Assembly (NCBI GenBank): GCA_020024285.1 | Contig: JAHHTZ010000001.1 | Location: 62,001-126,000, forward strand | Reading direction: 5' to 3' | Source of the DNA: Oscillospiraceae bacterium | GTDB taxonomy: Bacteria > Bacillota > Clostridia > Oscillospirales > Ruminococcaceae | DNA: 64,000 nt | Part shown: positions 25,644 to 33,839 of the stretch, piece after piece | How the letters are laid out: each line of letters starts with the position of its first letter | Position numbering within the stretch: position 1 is the first letter of the stretch | Notes under the pieces: model-generated | Database searches by the model: none | Told to the model about the DNA's origin: nothing | What the model saw: the letters and a program-made list of their open reading frames with translations, nothing else | Made by a program: the position numbers and the translations under genes

Positions 25644-26255
25644 ATGAAAAATCTATTGGCACTGCTTCTTGCAGCTGCACTCTGTACAAGTGCACTTACA
25701 GCATGTGGACGGAAGAAGGACAATTCAAACATGACACCTGCTCCGCCAGCGACAGAAGATAAGAAGCCGGACGATGACGCAGAAAAGCCCGGCAAAGATA
25801 CAAACCCAATGCCGGACATGAACTCAGACAGCAATGTAGTGCTCAAAGAAGGCACAAAGCTTGAAGATATCATTCTCAAATTGGGTGAGGAGCTGGGCAT
25901 TGCCATGCCGCGCAAACTGGATGATGATACATTGAAAAATGTATTCGGGATCAATCCAGAGGATTTGGAAGAGTATTATGGAGAGTATTCGGTTGTTGAT
26001 ACCTCTGCTGACCACCTGTTCGTCTTTAAGGTAAAGGACGGAAAGAAGGACGCAGTCATCAAAGCACTGGAAGACCGAAAAGCGGCGGTAGTCAAGAACT
26101 TTGAACAAAATCTCCCAGACCAGCTCGAAAAGGCGCAGAATGCACAAATCATAGAAAAAGGCCCATATGTTTTCTTTATCATTGCCGGTGATTCGGAAAA
26201 AGGCATCGATAAGGAAATGGAGCGTGCTCAAGAAATTATCGACCGATATTTTTAG
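25644..26255 (+). CDS. DUF4358 domain lipoprotein
   Basis: 203 residues. The signal peptide MKNLLALLLAAALCTSAL ends in the lipobox LTAC, so it should be processed by LspA and anchored outside. A charged, Pro-rich linker runs to about residue 70, then a DUF4358 domain: FGINPEDLEEYYGEYSVVDT, ADHLFVFKVKDGK and a YVFFIIAGDSEKG end. A paralogue with the same architecture is at 59018-59623. The domain is common in Clostridia, without known function. The ATG at 25644 follows GAGGTT. Confidence 0.85.
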   Translation: MKNLLALLLAAALCTSALTACGRKKDNSNMTPAPPATEDKKPDDDAEKPGKDTNPMPDMNSDSNVVLKEGTKLEDIILKLGEELGIAMPRKLDDDTLKNVFGINPEDLEEYYGEYSVVDTSADHLFVFKVKDGKKDAVIKALEDRKAAVVKNFEQNLPDQLEKAQNAQIIEKGPYVFFIIAGDSEKGIDKEMERAQEIIDRYF

Positions 26256-26270
26256 TCTATAGCACCGAAA

Positions 26271-26302
26271 CAGACGCGCCCTGACGGATCAGGACGCGTC
26301 TG
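26271..26302 (+). other. Strong hairpin without a T run
   Basis: CAGACGCG (26271-26278) pairs with CGCGTCTG (26295-26302), and an inner CTGA/TCAG extends the stem. The bases after it are mixed, so it is not a classical intrinsic terminator. It lies between the DUF4358 lipoprotein and the algI-like gene. Confidence 0.7.
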
Positions 26303-26339
26303 TCTGTGAATAAGAAGAGATTGATAGGAGGATGAACCT

Positions 26340-27719
26340 GTGGTATTTAGCAGCATACTGTTTCTATTTCGCTTTATGCCGATTGCGTTTTTGATTTATT
26401 ACTTATCACCCAAAAAACTGCGGAATCTTTCCCTGCTGATTTTGAGTATGGTTTTCTATTCGTGGGGTGAACCAAAATATTTTCCCATTATGATCGTTTC
26501 GATCATTGTGGATTACACAGCGGGTCAGGGGATCAAGCGTTTTCATGACAATCCCAAAATAAAACGTCTGTTTCTTCTGATGTCCATCTGCATCAACCTT
26601 GGGATGCTGTTCTTCTTTAAGTACACAAACTTCTTTGTCAGCAACATCAATGCCCTGCTTGGGACAAGCTGGGAAGGATTTTTCGTTGAGAAGCTCCCGC
26701 TTGGCATCAGCTTCTATACGTTCCAGACGATGTCATACACGATCGATGTATACCGGGGAAAGGTGGAGGCAGAGGATAACATCATCAATTTTGGTGCCTT
26801 TGTTGTTCTGTTCCCTCAGCTGATTGCCGGTCCGATCGTAACATATGCCGACATCAACAAGGAGCTCAAGGAACGCACCATCACACTCGAGATGATCGAC
26901 GATGGTCTTCGCCTTTTCATTATGGGTGTGGGAAGCAAGGTGCTGATTGCAAACAACATCGGTTCACTTTGGACAGAAATCCAAAATCTCGGCTTTGCCA
27001 ATGTATCCACACCGCTTGTATGGCTGGGCGTTTTGGCGTATTCCTTCCAAATCTACTTTGACTTCAGCGGATACTCTTTGATGGCAATCGGTCTTGGGCG
27101 TATGCTCGGATTTGTCTTCCCGCAAAACTTCAACTATCCGTACATCGCAAAAAGTGTTACCGATTTCTGGCGCCGCTGGCATATGACCCTGGGACATTGG
27201 TTCCGCGATTATGTATACATCCCTTTGGGAGGGAATCGATGCAGCAAGGCGCGAAACTTCCTGAACATTTTCATCGTTTGGTTCCTTACCGGATTTTGGC
27301 ACGGTGCAAACTGGAACTTTATTTTATGGGGACTGTATTTCTGGGTATTTCTCATATTGGAAAAATGGTTTTATCTGGACAAGCTCGAAAAAAGCAAGGT
27401 ATTCTCGCATATCTACCTGCTTTCCATTATCGTAGTGAGCTGGGCGCTGTTTTCAGTATCCGATATGGGACAGCTTCAGCTGCTCTTTACAAAGATGTTC
27501 CATTTTACCGGAGGAACCGATTGGCTTTACTATCTGAAGAACTACAGCGTTATTTTTGTGCTGGCAGCATTCTTCTCCACGCCAGTATTGAAGAAAGCAT
27601 ACGAAAAATGGGGACACCATCAACTTCTCAAAACAGGTTTTCTTGCCGTTGTGATGCTTCTGTCCGTTGCTTATCTTGTTGACTCAAGCTACAATCCGTT
27701 TTTATACTTTAATTTCTAA
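26340..27719 (+). CDS. MBOAT-family O-acyltransferase, AlgI-like
   Basis: 459 residues, polytopic membrane protein of the MBOAT family. The core FWRRWHMTLGHWFRDYVYIP and the catalytic His in LTGFWHGANWNFILWG are as in AlgI and PatA, which move acetyl groups across the membrane for polysaccharide acetylation. The start is GTG at 26340, eight bases after AGGAGG. The partner gene 15 bases downstream encodes a DHHW/AlgX-like protein, so the pair should O-acetylate a cell-surface polysaccharide. The polymer is unknown; no polysaccharide synthase is adjacent. Confidence 0.9.
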   Translation: MVFSSILFLFRFMPIAFLIYYLSPKKLRNLSLLILSMVFYSWGEPKYFPIMIVSIIVDYTAGQGIKRFHDNPKIKRLFLLMSICINLGMLFFFKYTNFFVSNINALLGTSWEGFFVEKLPLGISFYTFQTMSYTIDVYRGKVEAEDNIINFGAFVVLFPQLIAGPIVTYADINKELKERTITLEMIDDGLRLFIMGVGSKVLIANNIGSLWTEIQNLGFANVSTPLVWLGVLAYSFQIYFDFSGYSLMAIGLGRMLGFVFPQNFNYPYIAKSVTDFWRRWHMTLGHWFRDYVYIPLGGNRCSKARNFLNIFIVWFLTGFWHGANWNFILWGLYFWVFLILEKWFYLDKLEKSKVFSHIYLLSIIVVSWALFSVSDMGQLQLLFTKMFHFTGGTDWLYYLKNYSVIFVLAAFFSTPVLKKAYEKWGHHQLLKTGFLAVVMLLSVAYLVDSSYNPFLYFNF

Positions 27720-27733
27720 GGAGGGAGAACAGG

Positions 27734-28972
27734 ATGAAATTCAAAGAATTGCTCCATTATCCACTGGTATGGCTGTTTGCTTTGTTTGTTATGGGCTTCT
27801 TCCTCGCAGATTTGATCCTGCCGGATCGGGCACGCTCTGAGTTTGAAAATACCAAATTGCAGCAAAAGCCGGATTTTACCATAGCGTCATTTTTGGATTC
27901 TTCTTACAGCACAACATATGAAAAATATATCAACGACCAGTTTCCTGCAAGAGATCAATGGATCACGCTCAAGGCAGTGACAGAAATCGGTCTTGGAAAG
28001 GTAGAAAACAACAATATCATTTACGGAAAAGACGGATATCTTTTCGAAAAACTGCAAATCATTCCAGAGCCAAACAGCAACGCCGGAATGAATACTGCAA
28101 ACCGGGTCCAAATCGACCGCAACAAAAAATGGATGAACGAGTTTTTGCAAAAGTATGACCTCCCAATCACATTTGCCATTGCACCAAACTCTTACGCTGT
28201 GATGCAGGATAAAATGTATGTGGGATTGGATTCGATGCCGAATCAGGAAAAAATGATCCCGGAGATTTACAGCGAATTCACGCCCAATCAAAATATAACC
28301 TACCTCAATTTCCTGGACACACTGCGCAGCCATCAGGACGAGTATATTTATTATCGCACAGACCATCACTGGACGACGCTCGGTGCATACTATGCCTATC
28401 GCGATTACTGCGAGGCGAAAGGACTCACTCCGGTATCCCTTGATGCGCTCAAGGGGAACGAGGTTGAAGGCTTTTATGGAAGCTACTATAACAAATGCAA
28501 AAAACCGGGAGCAATCTCAGATACCATCACATGGTATGATGTACCTGTGGATTCCTACCAGTTTGTCACCGATGTTCGCGACGAAAAGCTGAACGCTCAG
28601 GGCGAAGTGACCAAATGGAACGAGATCCCAATGCTCAAAGTAAACAGCCTCTATCAGATGGGGCAGTTTGATACAAGAGATAAATATGCGGCGTTCATGT
28701 GGGGGAACAGCGGTTTGGCTCAAATCGTATCAGGGCACAATGCAGATAAAAAAGACAAACCGACGCGCCTTCTCATTATCAAGGATTCCTTTGCAAATTC
28801 GATGATCCCATTCCTCACCTACAACTACGATGAGATATGGGTCATCGATCCCCGCTCGATCCCAATGAATATGAGCAAGATTTTATCGGAAAACGAATTT
28901 GACGATATATTTGTTCTCTATAACTTTACGAGCTTTTTAACAGATACCTATATTGCACGTCTGAAATTCTAA
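27734..28972 (+). CDS. DHHW family protein, AlgJ/AlgX-like surface acetylation partner
   Basis: 412 residues. One N-terminal membrane anchor (about residues 10-30) leads to an extracytoplasmic SGNH-like domain. The YYRTDHHWTTLGAYYAY motif gives the family its DHHW name and supplies the catalytic Asp-His pair. LLIIKDSFANSMIPFLT carries the likely nucleophile Ser region. In the AlgI/AlgJ/AlgX scheme this protein takes acetyl groups from the MBOAT partner and passes them to the polysaccharide. AAGGAGGGAG precedes the ATG, and a terminator follows. Confidence 0.85.
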   Translation: MKFKELLHYPLVWLFALFVMGFFLADLILPDRARSEFENTKLQQKPDFTIASFLDSSYSTTYEKYINDQFPARDQWITLKAVTEIGLGKVENNNIIYGKDGYLFEKLQIIPEPNSNAGMNTANRVQIDRNKKWMNEFLQKYDLPITFAIAPNSYAVMQDKMYVGLDSMPNQEKMIPEIYSEFTPNQNITYLNFLDTLRSHQDEYIYYRTDHHWTTLGAYYAYRDYCEAKGLTPVSLDALKGNEVEGFYGSYYNKCKKPGAISDTITWYDVPVDSYQFVTDVRDEKLNAQGEVTKWNEIPMLKVNSLYQMGQFDTRDKYAAFMWGNSGLAQIVSGHNADKKDKPTRLLIIKDSFANSMIPFLTYNYDEIWVIDPRSIPMNMSKILSENEFDDIFVLYNFTSFLTDTYIARLKF

Positions 28973-28996
28973 CTCATTTCGCAATTGCATAACAAT

Positions 28997-29040
28997 AGCA
29001 GGCAGCATCAAGGAAATCATCTTGTTGCTGCCTGCTTTTT
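28997..29040 (+). terminator. Terminator after the acetylation pair
   Basis: AGCAGGCAGCA (28997-29007) and TGCTGCCTGCT (29026-29036) form an 11-bp stem followed by T's. Confidence 0.9.
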
Positions 29041-29096
29041 GCATGGCATGAAGTCCATTTTCAGTCGTAAATTGTCTAAAAGAGGGAGTAAAATAT

Positions 29097-29125
29097 TTGC
29101 GTTTTATGGTGTAAAATGGTATAAT
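29097..29125 (+). promoter_or_regulatory. Promoter of the DivIVA-like gene
   Basis: TTGCGT at 29097-29102, 17 bases, TATAAT at 29120-29125. The start codon lies 74 bases downstream. Confidence 0.75.
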
Positions 29126-29198
29126 AACGAAAAAAGAAAACCAAAAGCGCGAAGAATGACAGAGCGCAAATAATAGAATTTTGAAAGAGGGATATCAG

Positions 29199-30110
29199 GT
29201 GGACAAACAAGTAAATTTTAAAAGTTCCATCAATGGATTTGACAAGACAGCAGTACTTCAGTATATCGAACAGATCAATCAGGAATTTTCAGCAAAAGAA
29301 AAGGATTATCAGATGCAGATCGATCAGCTGAACAGCCTCAAACTCAGCCTTGAGAACGATCTTGCGTCTATGGAACAACATACAGCAAACTTAGAGGAAG
29401 AACACAACAAGCAAAAAGACCTCTATGCAGAACAGTTGGAAAAACAAGAGCAGCGCTACACCGAGCACCTCAATGAACATGAAAAGCTCCAAAATCAAAT
29501 CCTGCAGCAGAAAAAAACGATAGAAGAAAAGGAGCGGGAGCTCCTGATTCAGCAGGAACAGAACCGGATCATCAAAACAAAGGCTGACTCTGTAGAATAT
29601 AAGAGCAAAAAATACGATGAAGCCGCAGCATCCATTGGAGGAATGATCCTGGAGGCACGCCAGGGTGTAAATCGTATTTTAGAGGATGCACAAAAACAGG
29701 CAAAGAACATCGAAGATAAAGCAAATCAGGAGGCATACCGTATCCTCTGTGATGCACAAAAAAATCTTCTTGAAACAAACGAAAAGACACAGCTGCTCAA
29801 GGCGGAATTTTTTGATCTGCGCAATCAGCTCAACGGCTCTGTCAACTTGATCAACAAACATTTTGATTCCCTCGAAAAGGAAATAGAAGAGAAAGAGCGT
29901 CATCTGAAATCTATGATGGAGGAAGCGCAAAAAACGATCCTTCCATCGCAGGAGCAGGAAAAGGAAGATCCGGAAGTTTTTGAGGAAGAAGATTCAAAAA
30001 ACACCATCGATATTCCGATCAAAGAGGATGAAGAAGCATTATCGGAAGAAAATCTCGATCAGCTTTTGCAGATCCACTTTGAAGGAAATGACAGCACATC
30101 TGAGGAATAA
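29199..30110 (+). CDS. Coiled-coil protein with DivIVA-like N-terminus
   Basis: 303 residues. The N-terminus, VDKQVNFKSSINGFDKTAVL followed by QYIEQINQEF, resembles the membrane-binding DivIVA region (F..x..GFD...V..Y...). A heptad-rich Glu/Gln/Lys coiled coil follows to about residue 235, and then an acidic tail. It could mark curved membrane at the pole or septum, but this is inference; a canonical DivIVA is encoded at 42688. I chose the GTG at 29199, after GAGGG; the TTG at 29181 has no ribosome site. Confidence 0.65.
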   Translation: MDKQVNFKSSINGFDKTAVLQYIEQINQEFSAKEKDYQMQIDQLNSLKLSLENDLASMEQHTANLEEEHNKQKDLYAEQLEKQEQRYTEHLNEHEKLQNQILQQKKTIEEKERELLIQQEQNRIIKTKADSVEYKSKKYDEAAASIGGMILEARQGVNRILEDAQKQAKNIEDKANQEAYRILCDAQKNLLETNEKTQLLKAEFFDLRNQLNGSVNLINKHFDSLEKEIEEKERHLKSMMEEAQKTILPSQEQEKEDPEVFEEEDSKNTIDIPIKEDEEALSEENLDQLLQIHFEGNDSTSEE

Positions 30111-30208
30111 ACAGCATTGCAGCAGCATTTGCTTTGACCCTTTGAGATAACATAAGCTGCATCCGCACTGAATTTTACTTTGCTTGCAAAAACGAAGGAG
30201 AAACATCT

Positions 30209-30730
30209 ATGATTTTATCAGGAAAAGAAATCCTGCGCCACATGGGAAAAGAGATCGTCATCGAGCCGTTTGACCCTCAAAAAATCAATCCAAACAGTTA
30301 CAACCTTTCGCTTCACAATGAGCTTTTGGTATACGATACCCCCGTGCTGGATATGAAAACGCCAAATCCAACGCATAAAATCACGATCCCCGAGGAGGGC
30401 TTGCTTCTGGAACCGGGAAAGCTGTATCTTGGGAGGACGAATGAATACACCAAAACAGAGTCATTTGCACCTATGCTGGAGGGACGTTCTTCTGTAGGGC
30501 GCCTTGGCTTATTTATTCATGTAACCGCAGGATTCGGCGACGTTGGCTTTGCAGGGTATTGGACTTTGGAGATTTTCTGTGTACAGCCGATTCGCATTTA
30601 TCCGAATGTGGAAATATGCCAAATCTATTATCATGCACTTCAGGGCGATTACGATAAATATGACAGCGGAAAATATCAAAACAACACCGGAATACAGCCT
30701 AGTCTTCTTTATCGTGATTTTGAGAAATAG
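30209..30730 (+). CDS. dcd: dCTP deaminase
   Basis: 173 residues. It converts dCTP to dUTP in pyrimidine deoxynucleotide supply. The signatures PNSYNLSLHN, EGRSSVGRLGLFIHVTAGFG and GYWTLEIFC with the catalytic Glu are intact. Whether it is mono- or bifunctional (with dUTPase activity) cannot be decided here. AAGGAG precedes the ATG. It probably forms a short operon with the following glucokinase. Confidence 0.92.
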   Translation: MILSGKEILRHMGKEIVIEPFDPQKINPNSYNLSLHNELLVYDTPVLDMKTPNPTHKITIPEEGLLLEPGKLYLGRTNEYTKTESFAPMLEGRSSVGRLGLFIHVTAGFGDVGFAGYWTLEIFCVQPIRIYPNVEICQIYYHALQGDYDKYDSGKYQNNTGIQPSLLYRDFEK

Positions 30731-30766
30731 CCCCTGCAAAACGAAAAAATTTCAGGAGGGTGGAAA

Positions 30767-31720
30767 ATGGGGTACTGTATTGGAGTCGATCTTGGCGGAA
30801 CCAACATTGTAGTCGGCGTTGTAGATAAAATCACGAAGGAGATCCTGCATCGCGTTACATGCAAAACAAACGCCAATCGTCCATGGAATGAGATATGCGA
30901 TGACATTGCAGCATGCTGCAAAAAAGTGGTGGATGAAAATGCGCTGTCGTGGGACAAAATCGACAGCATCGGCGTTGGCTCTCCCGGAATGGTAGATACA
31001 AAAGAACGTGTTATTGTGTTTGCAAGCAATCTTCCATTTCAGGATACACCGCTGTCAGCCTATCTTGAGGAGCGTTTGAAAAAACCGGTATTCCTTGCAA
31101 ATGACGCCGATGCAGCAGCATACGGAGAGTTTGCTGCCGGGGCGGGAAAGGGTTCTTCCTCGATGGTCGCTGTGACCTTGGGTACTGGAATTGGTTCCGG
31201 GATCATCATAGATTCCAAAATTTATACCGGATATGGATATGCAGCCGGGGAGCTTGGGCATAATGTATTGGTAGCAAACGGACGGCAATGCAGCTGCGGA
31301 CGAAAGGGCTGTTTTGAAGCCTATGCCTCCGCCACCGGACTGATTCGAACTACCTGTGAGCATATGGAAAAAAATAAAGATACCATGATGTGGCAGATGG
31401 TCGATGGGGATCTTAACAACGTTTGCGGCAGGACAGCATTTGATGCGATGCATGCAGGAGATCCGGAAGCAAAGGCGGTTGTGGAAGAGTACATCGCATA
31501 CCTTTCTGAAGGCATTGTGAATATTGTCAATGCGCTTCAGCCGGAAGTTATTTGCCTTGGGGGAGGAATTTCCAAACAGGGAGATACCCTCTTAAAACCA
31601 ATCAATGAAGCTGTAGATCGATATGCATTTGGGCGCTTTTCAAAGCGCAAAACAAAAATCGTTGCAGCACAGCTTGGAAATGATGCCGGGATCATAGGGG
31701 CAGCCCTTTTGACGCAGTAA
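30767..31720 (+). CDS. glcK: ROK-family glucokinase
   Basis: 317 residues. The phosphate-binding motif VDLGGTNIVVGVV is at residues 7-19. The catalytic Asp lies in LANDADAAAYGEF, and the ROK signature with zinc-binding cysteines is CSCGRKGCFEAYAS, preceded by GELGHN. Length and lack of an N-terminal DNA-binding domain point to a sugar kinase and not a repressor, most likely the Firmicutes glucokinase type. It starts 36 bases after dcd with CAGGAGGG upstream. Confidence 0.88.
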   Translation: MGYCIGVDLGGTNIVVGVVDKITKEILHRVTCKTNANRPWNEICDDIAACCKKVVDENALSWDKIDSIGVGSPGMVDTKERVIVFASNLPFQDTPLSAYLEERLKKPVFLANDADAAAYGEFAAGAGKGSSSMVAVTLGTGIGSGIIIDSKIYTGYGYAAGELGHNVLVANGRQCSCGRKGCFEAYASATGLIRTTCEHMEKNKDTMMWQMVDGDLNNVCGRTAFDAMHAGDPEAKAVVEEYIAYLSEGIVNIVNALQPEVICLGGGISKQGDTLLKPINEAVDRYAFGRFSKRKTKIVAAQLGNDAGIIGAALLTQ

Positions 31721-31787
31721 TGAAAACAGCATAACATCAGGATGCTGTATGCTATATTTGCAAAGCACAGTCACAGCAAGCAGGTTG

Positions 31788-31816
31788 TTGACGAAAAAAC
31801 AGAAACTATGTATAAT
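31788..31816 (+). promoter_or_regulatory. Promoter of miaB
   Basis: TTGACG at 31788-31793, 17 bases, TATAAT at 31811-31816. Expected start near 31823. A ribosome site AAGGGAG lies at 31849-31855, far upstream of the first standard start codon in the miaB frame. Confidence 0.85.
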
Positions 31817-31931
31817 GTAAATTGAATTTTTCTATTTTGGGGAAACAGAAGGGAGATGAGCCGCGATCCAAAGTACATCATATTGGAAAGCCTGCGAAGA
31901 ACTGAAAAGTCAGCAAAACTTTGCACAGCAG

Positions 31932-33290
31932 GTGTCAAAACTTTTAAAAGAGAAGTATCTGCGTCAGCCGATGGCTTATGTCCATACGTATGGCTGTCAG
32001 GGAAATACCGCTGACAGCGAAAAATTAAAAGGATTTCTCCACCAGATGGGGTATGGGTTTGCACATTCCAAGGAAGAAGCAGATCTCGTTTTGTACAATA
32101 CATGCGCTGTTCGAGAGAATGCTGAATTAAAACTTTTCGGCAAAATCGGTGAGCTCAAGTCCCTAAAGGAAAAAGACCCCGATATGCTGATCGTTCTTTG
32201 CGGCTGCATGATGCAGCAAAAGAGGATCACGGATAAAATCAGAAAAAGCTATCGCCATGTTGATCTCATGTTCGGAACGTATGCAGCACATCAATTTCCG
32301 GAGCTTCTTCTGCATGTTCTGCAATCGAAAAAGCCACTGATCGAAAATCAGGAACGAGATAACTTCATTATGGAAAATCTTCCGGTGGAGCGCGAATCTG
32401 ATTTTATGGCTTCTGTTCAAATCATGTATGGATGCAATAATTTTTGTTCTTATTGTATCGTTCCCTATGTGCGTGGACGTGAGGTGAGCCGAGAGGCAGG
32501 GCATATCATTGATGAGGTGCGTCAGCTTGTATCAAATGGATACAAGGAGATCCTTTTGGTAGGGCAAAATGTCAATTCCTACGGGAGGGGACTGGAAGAG
32601 CCACTTTCTTTCTCGGAGCTGCTTCGGCGTCTTAACAAGATCGAGGGTGATTTTCGCATCCGTTTCATGACATCCCATCCGAAAGACTGTTCCCGCGAAC
32701 TAATTGATACAATTTCTGAATGTGGAAAGGTCTGTCCGCAGCTTCATCTTCCGGTTCAATGCGGAAACAATCGCATATTAAAGGAAATGAACCGCAATTA
32801 CACAAGAGAGCAGTATTTGGACTTGATCCGATATGCAAAAGAAAAAGTGCCGGGAATCGGACTCACAAGCGATATTATTGTAGGGTTTCCCGGAGAAACT
32901 TATGACGAGTTTTTAGATACGGTTTCTCTTGCAAAGGAAGTTCGATATTTAGGACTATACACCTTTATCTATTCCAAAAGAGATGGGACAAAGGCTGCTT
33001 TGATGGATGACCCAATCAAAGATTCTGAAAAAGCAAAGTGGCTCAATGAATTGATCGACCTGCAGCACCAGATCAGCGAAGAAATAAATCGCTCTTATGA
33101 GGGAAAACTTTTGCGTGTACTCGGCGAAAATCCAGATAGCTCAGAAGAAGGCTTCCTGATGGGACACAGCGACGAGGGACTGCTTGTTAAATTTGCAGCT
33201 CCGATCGAACGGATCGGGACATTTTGCACGGTACAGATCACACAGGGACGCAGAGCCGTTTTATTGGGTAACTTGTGCGACAAATCGTAG
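31932..33290 (+). CDS. miaB: tRNA-2-methylthio-N6-dimethylallyladenosine synthase
   Basis: 452 residues from the GTG at 31932. The radical-SAM methylthiotransferase adds a 2-methylthio group to i6A37 of tRNA, the product of MiaA encoded at 38490. It has UPF0004 cysteines C22, C58 and C92, a radical-SAM triad C168/C172/C175 in YGCNNFCSYC, and a C-terminal TRAM region. The start is problematic: the GTG has no ribosome site, and the frame stays open upstream for 22 codons of plausible MiaB N-terminus (YWKACEELKSQQNFAQQ) to an ATC at 31866, about ten bases after AAGGGAG, with no ATG, GTG or TTG between. The true start may be a rare ATC codon. Confidence 0.92.
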   Translation: MSKLLKEKYLRQPMAYVHTYGCQGNTADSEKLKGFLHQMGYGFAHSKEEADLVLYNTCAVRENAELKLFGKIGELKSLKEKDPDMLIVLCGCMMQQKRITDKIRKSYRHVDLMFGTYAAHQFPELLLHVLQSKKPLIENQERDNFIMENLPVERESDFMASVQIMYGCNNFCSYCIVPYVRGREVSREAGHIIDEVRQLVSNGYKEILLVGQNVNSYGRGLEEPLSFSELLRRLNKIEGDFRIRFMTSHPKDCSRELIDTISECGKVCPQLHLPVQCGNNRILKEMNRNYTREQYLDLIRYAKEKVPGIGLTSDIIVGFPGETYDEFLDTVSLAKEVRYLGLYTFIYSKRDGTKAALMDDPIKDSEKAKWLNELIDLQHQISEEINRSYEGKLLRVLGENPDSSEEGFLMGHSDEGLLVKFAAPIERIGTFCTVQITQGRRAVLLGNLCDKS

Positions 33291-33350
33291 TTTATTGATC
33301 CGTGCAATACCGGAATACAATATATAAATTTTTATTGGAGGATTATAACC

Positions 33351-33755
33351 ATGGATATTATCGAAATGGCAAGACAGCTTGGCAAGGAAATTCAGAAGGA
33401 TGCTCGCTATCTGCGCCTTGATGCAGCAAAAAAAGCAAACGACGAAGATCAGACCTTGCAGGAGCTGATTGAAAAATTCAACATGAAACGTGTTGAACTG
33501 AGCACCGAAATCAATAAGGAAGACCGCAATGTAGATCGTCTGACTGAACTGGACAGAGAGCTCAAAGAAATGTACCAGGATGTTATGAACAACAGCCATA
33601 TGGTAGAGTTCAACAACGCAAAACAGGAAGTTGATGCAATGATCACGTTTGTCAATGAGATCCTGATGGGCAGTGTAAACGGCGAAAACCCAGATCTTAT
33701 CGAACATCACGAAGGTTGCGGAGGAAATTGCGCTTCCTGCGGCGGCTGCCACTAA
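33351..33755 (+). CDS. ylbF: YlbF family regulator
   Basis: 134 residues, mostly helical, matching YlbF/YmcA: MARQLGKEIQKDARYLR, then Glu/Lys-rich helices and the C-terminal block HHEGCGGNCASCGGCH. In Bacillus, YlbF works with YmcA and YaaT in an Fe-S-carrying complex that affects RNase Y, competence and sporulation. The four cysteines of the tail could ligate such a cluster. A ribosome site TTGGAGG precedes the ATG, and a terminator separates it from mutS. Confidence 0.85.
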   Translation: MDIIEMARQLGKEIQKDARYLRLDAAKKANDEDQTLQELIEKFNMKRVELSTEINKEDRNVDRLTELDRELKEMYQDVMNNSHMVEFNNAKQEVDAMITFVNEILMGSVNGENPDLIEHHEGCGGNCASCGGCH

Positions 33756-33764
33756 TTGGTATTT

Positions 33765-33807
33765 AATCAGGAAGGGGAACCGGCTACGGTCTCCTTCCTG
33801 ATTTTTT
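33765..33807 (+). terminator. Terminator between ylbF and mutS
   Basis: AATCAGGAAGG (33765-33775) and CCTTCCTGATT (33793-33803) form an 11-bp stem followed by T's. It starts nine bases after the ylbF stop. Confidence 0.9.
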
Positions 33808-33839
33808 CTATCAACGTATTGCATGGAAAGGTGGTACAT

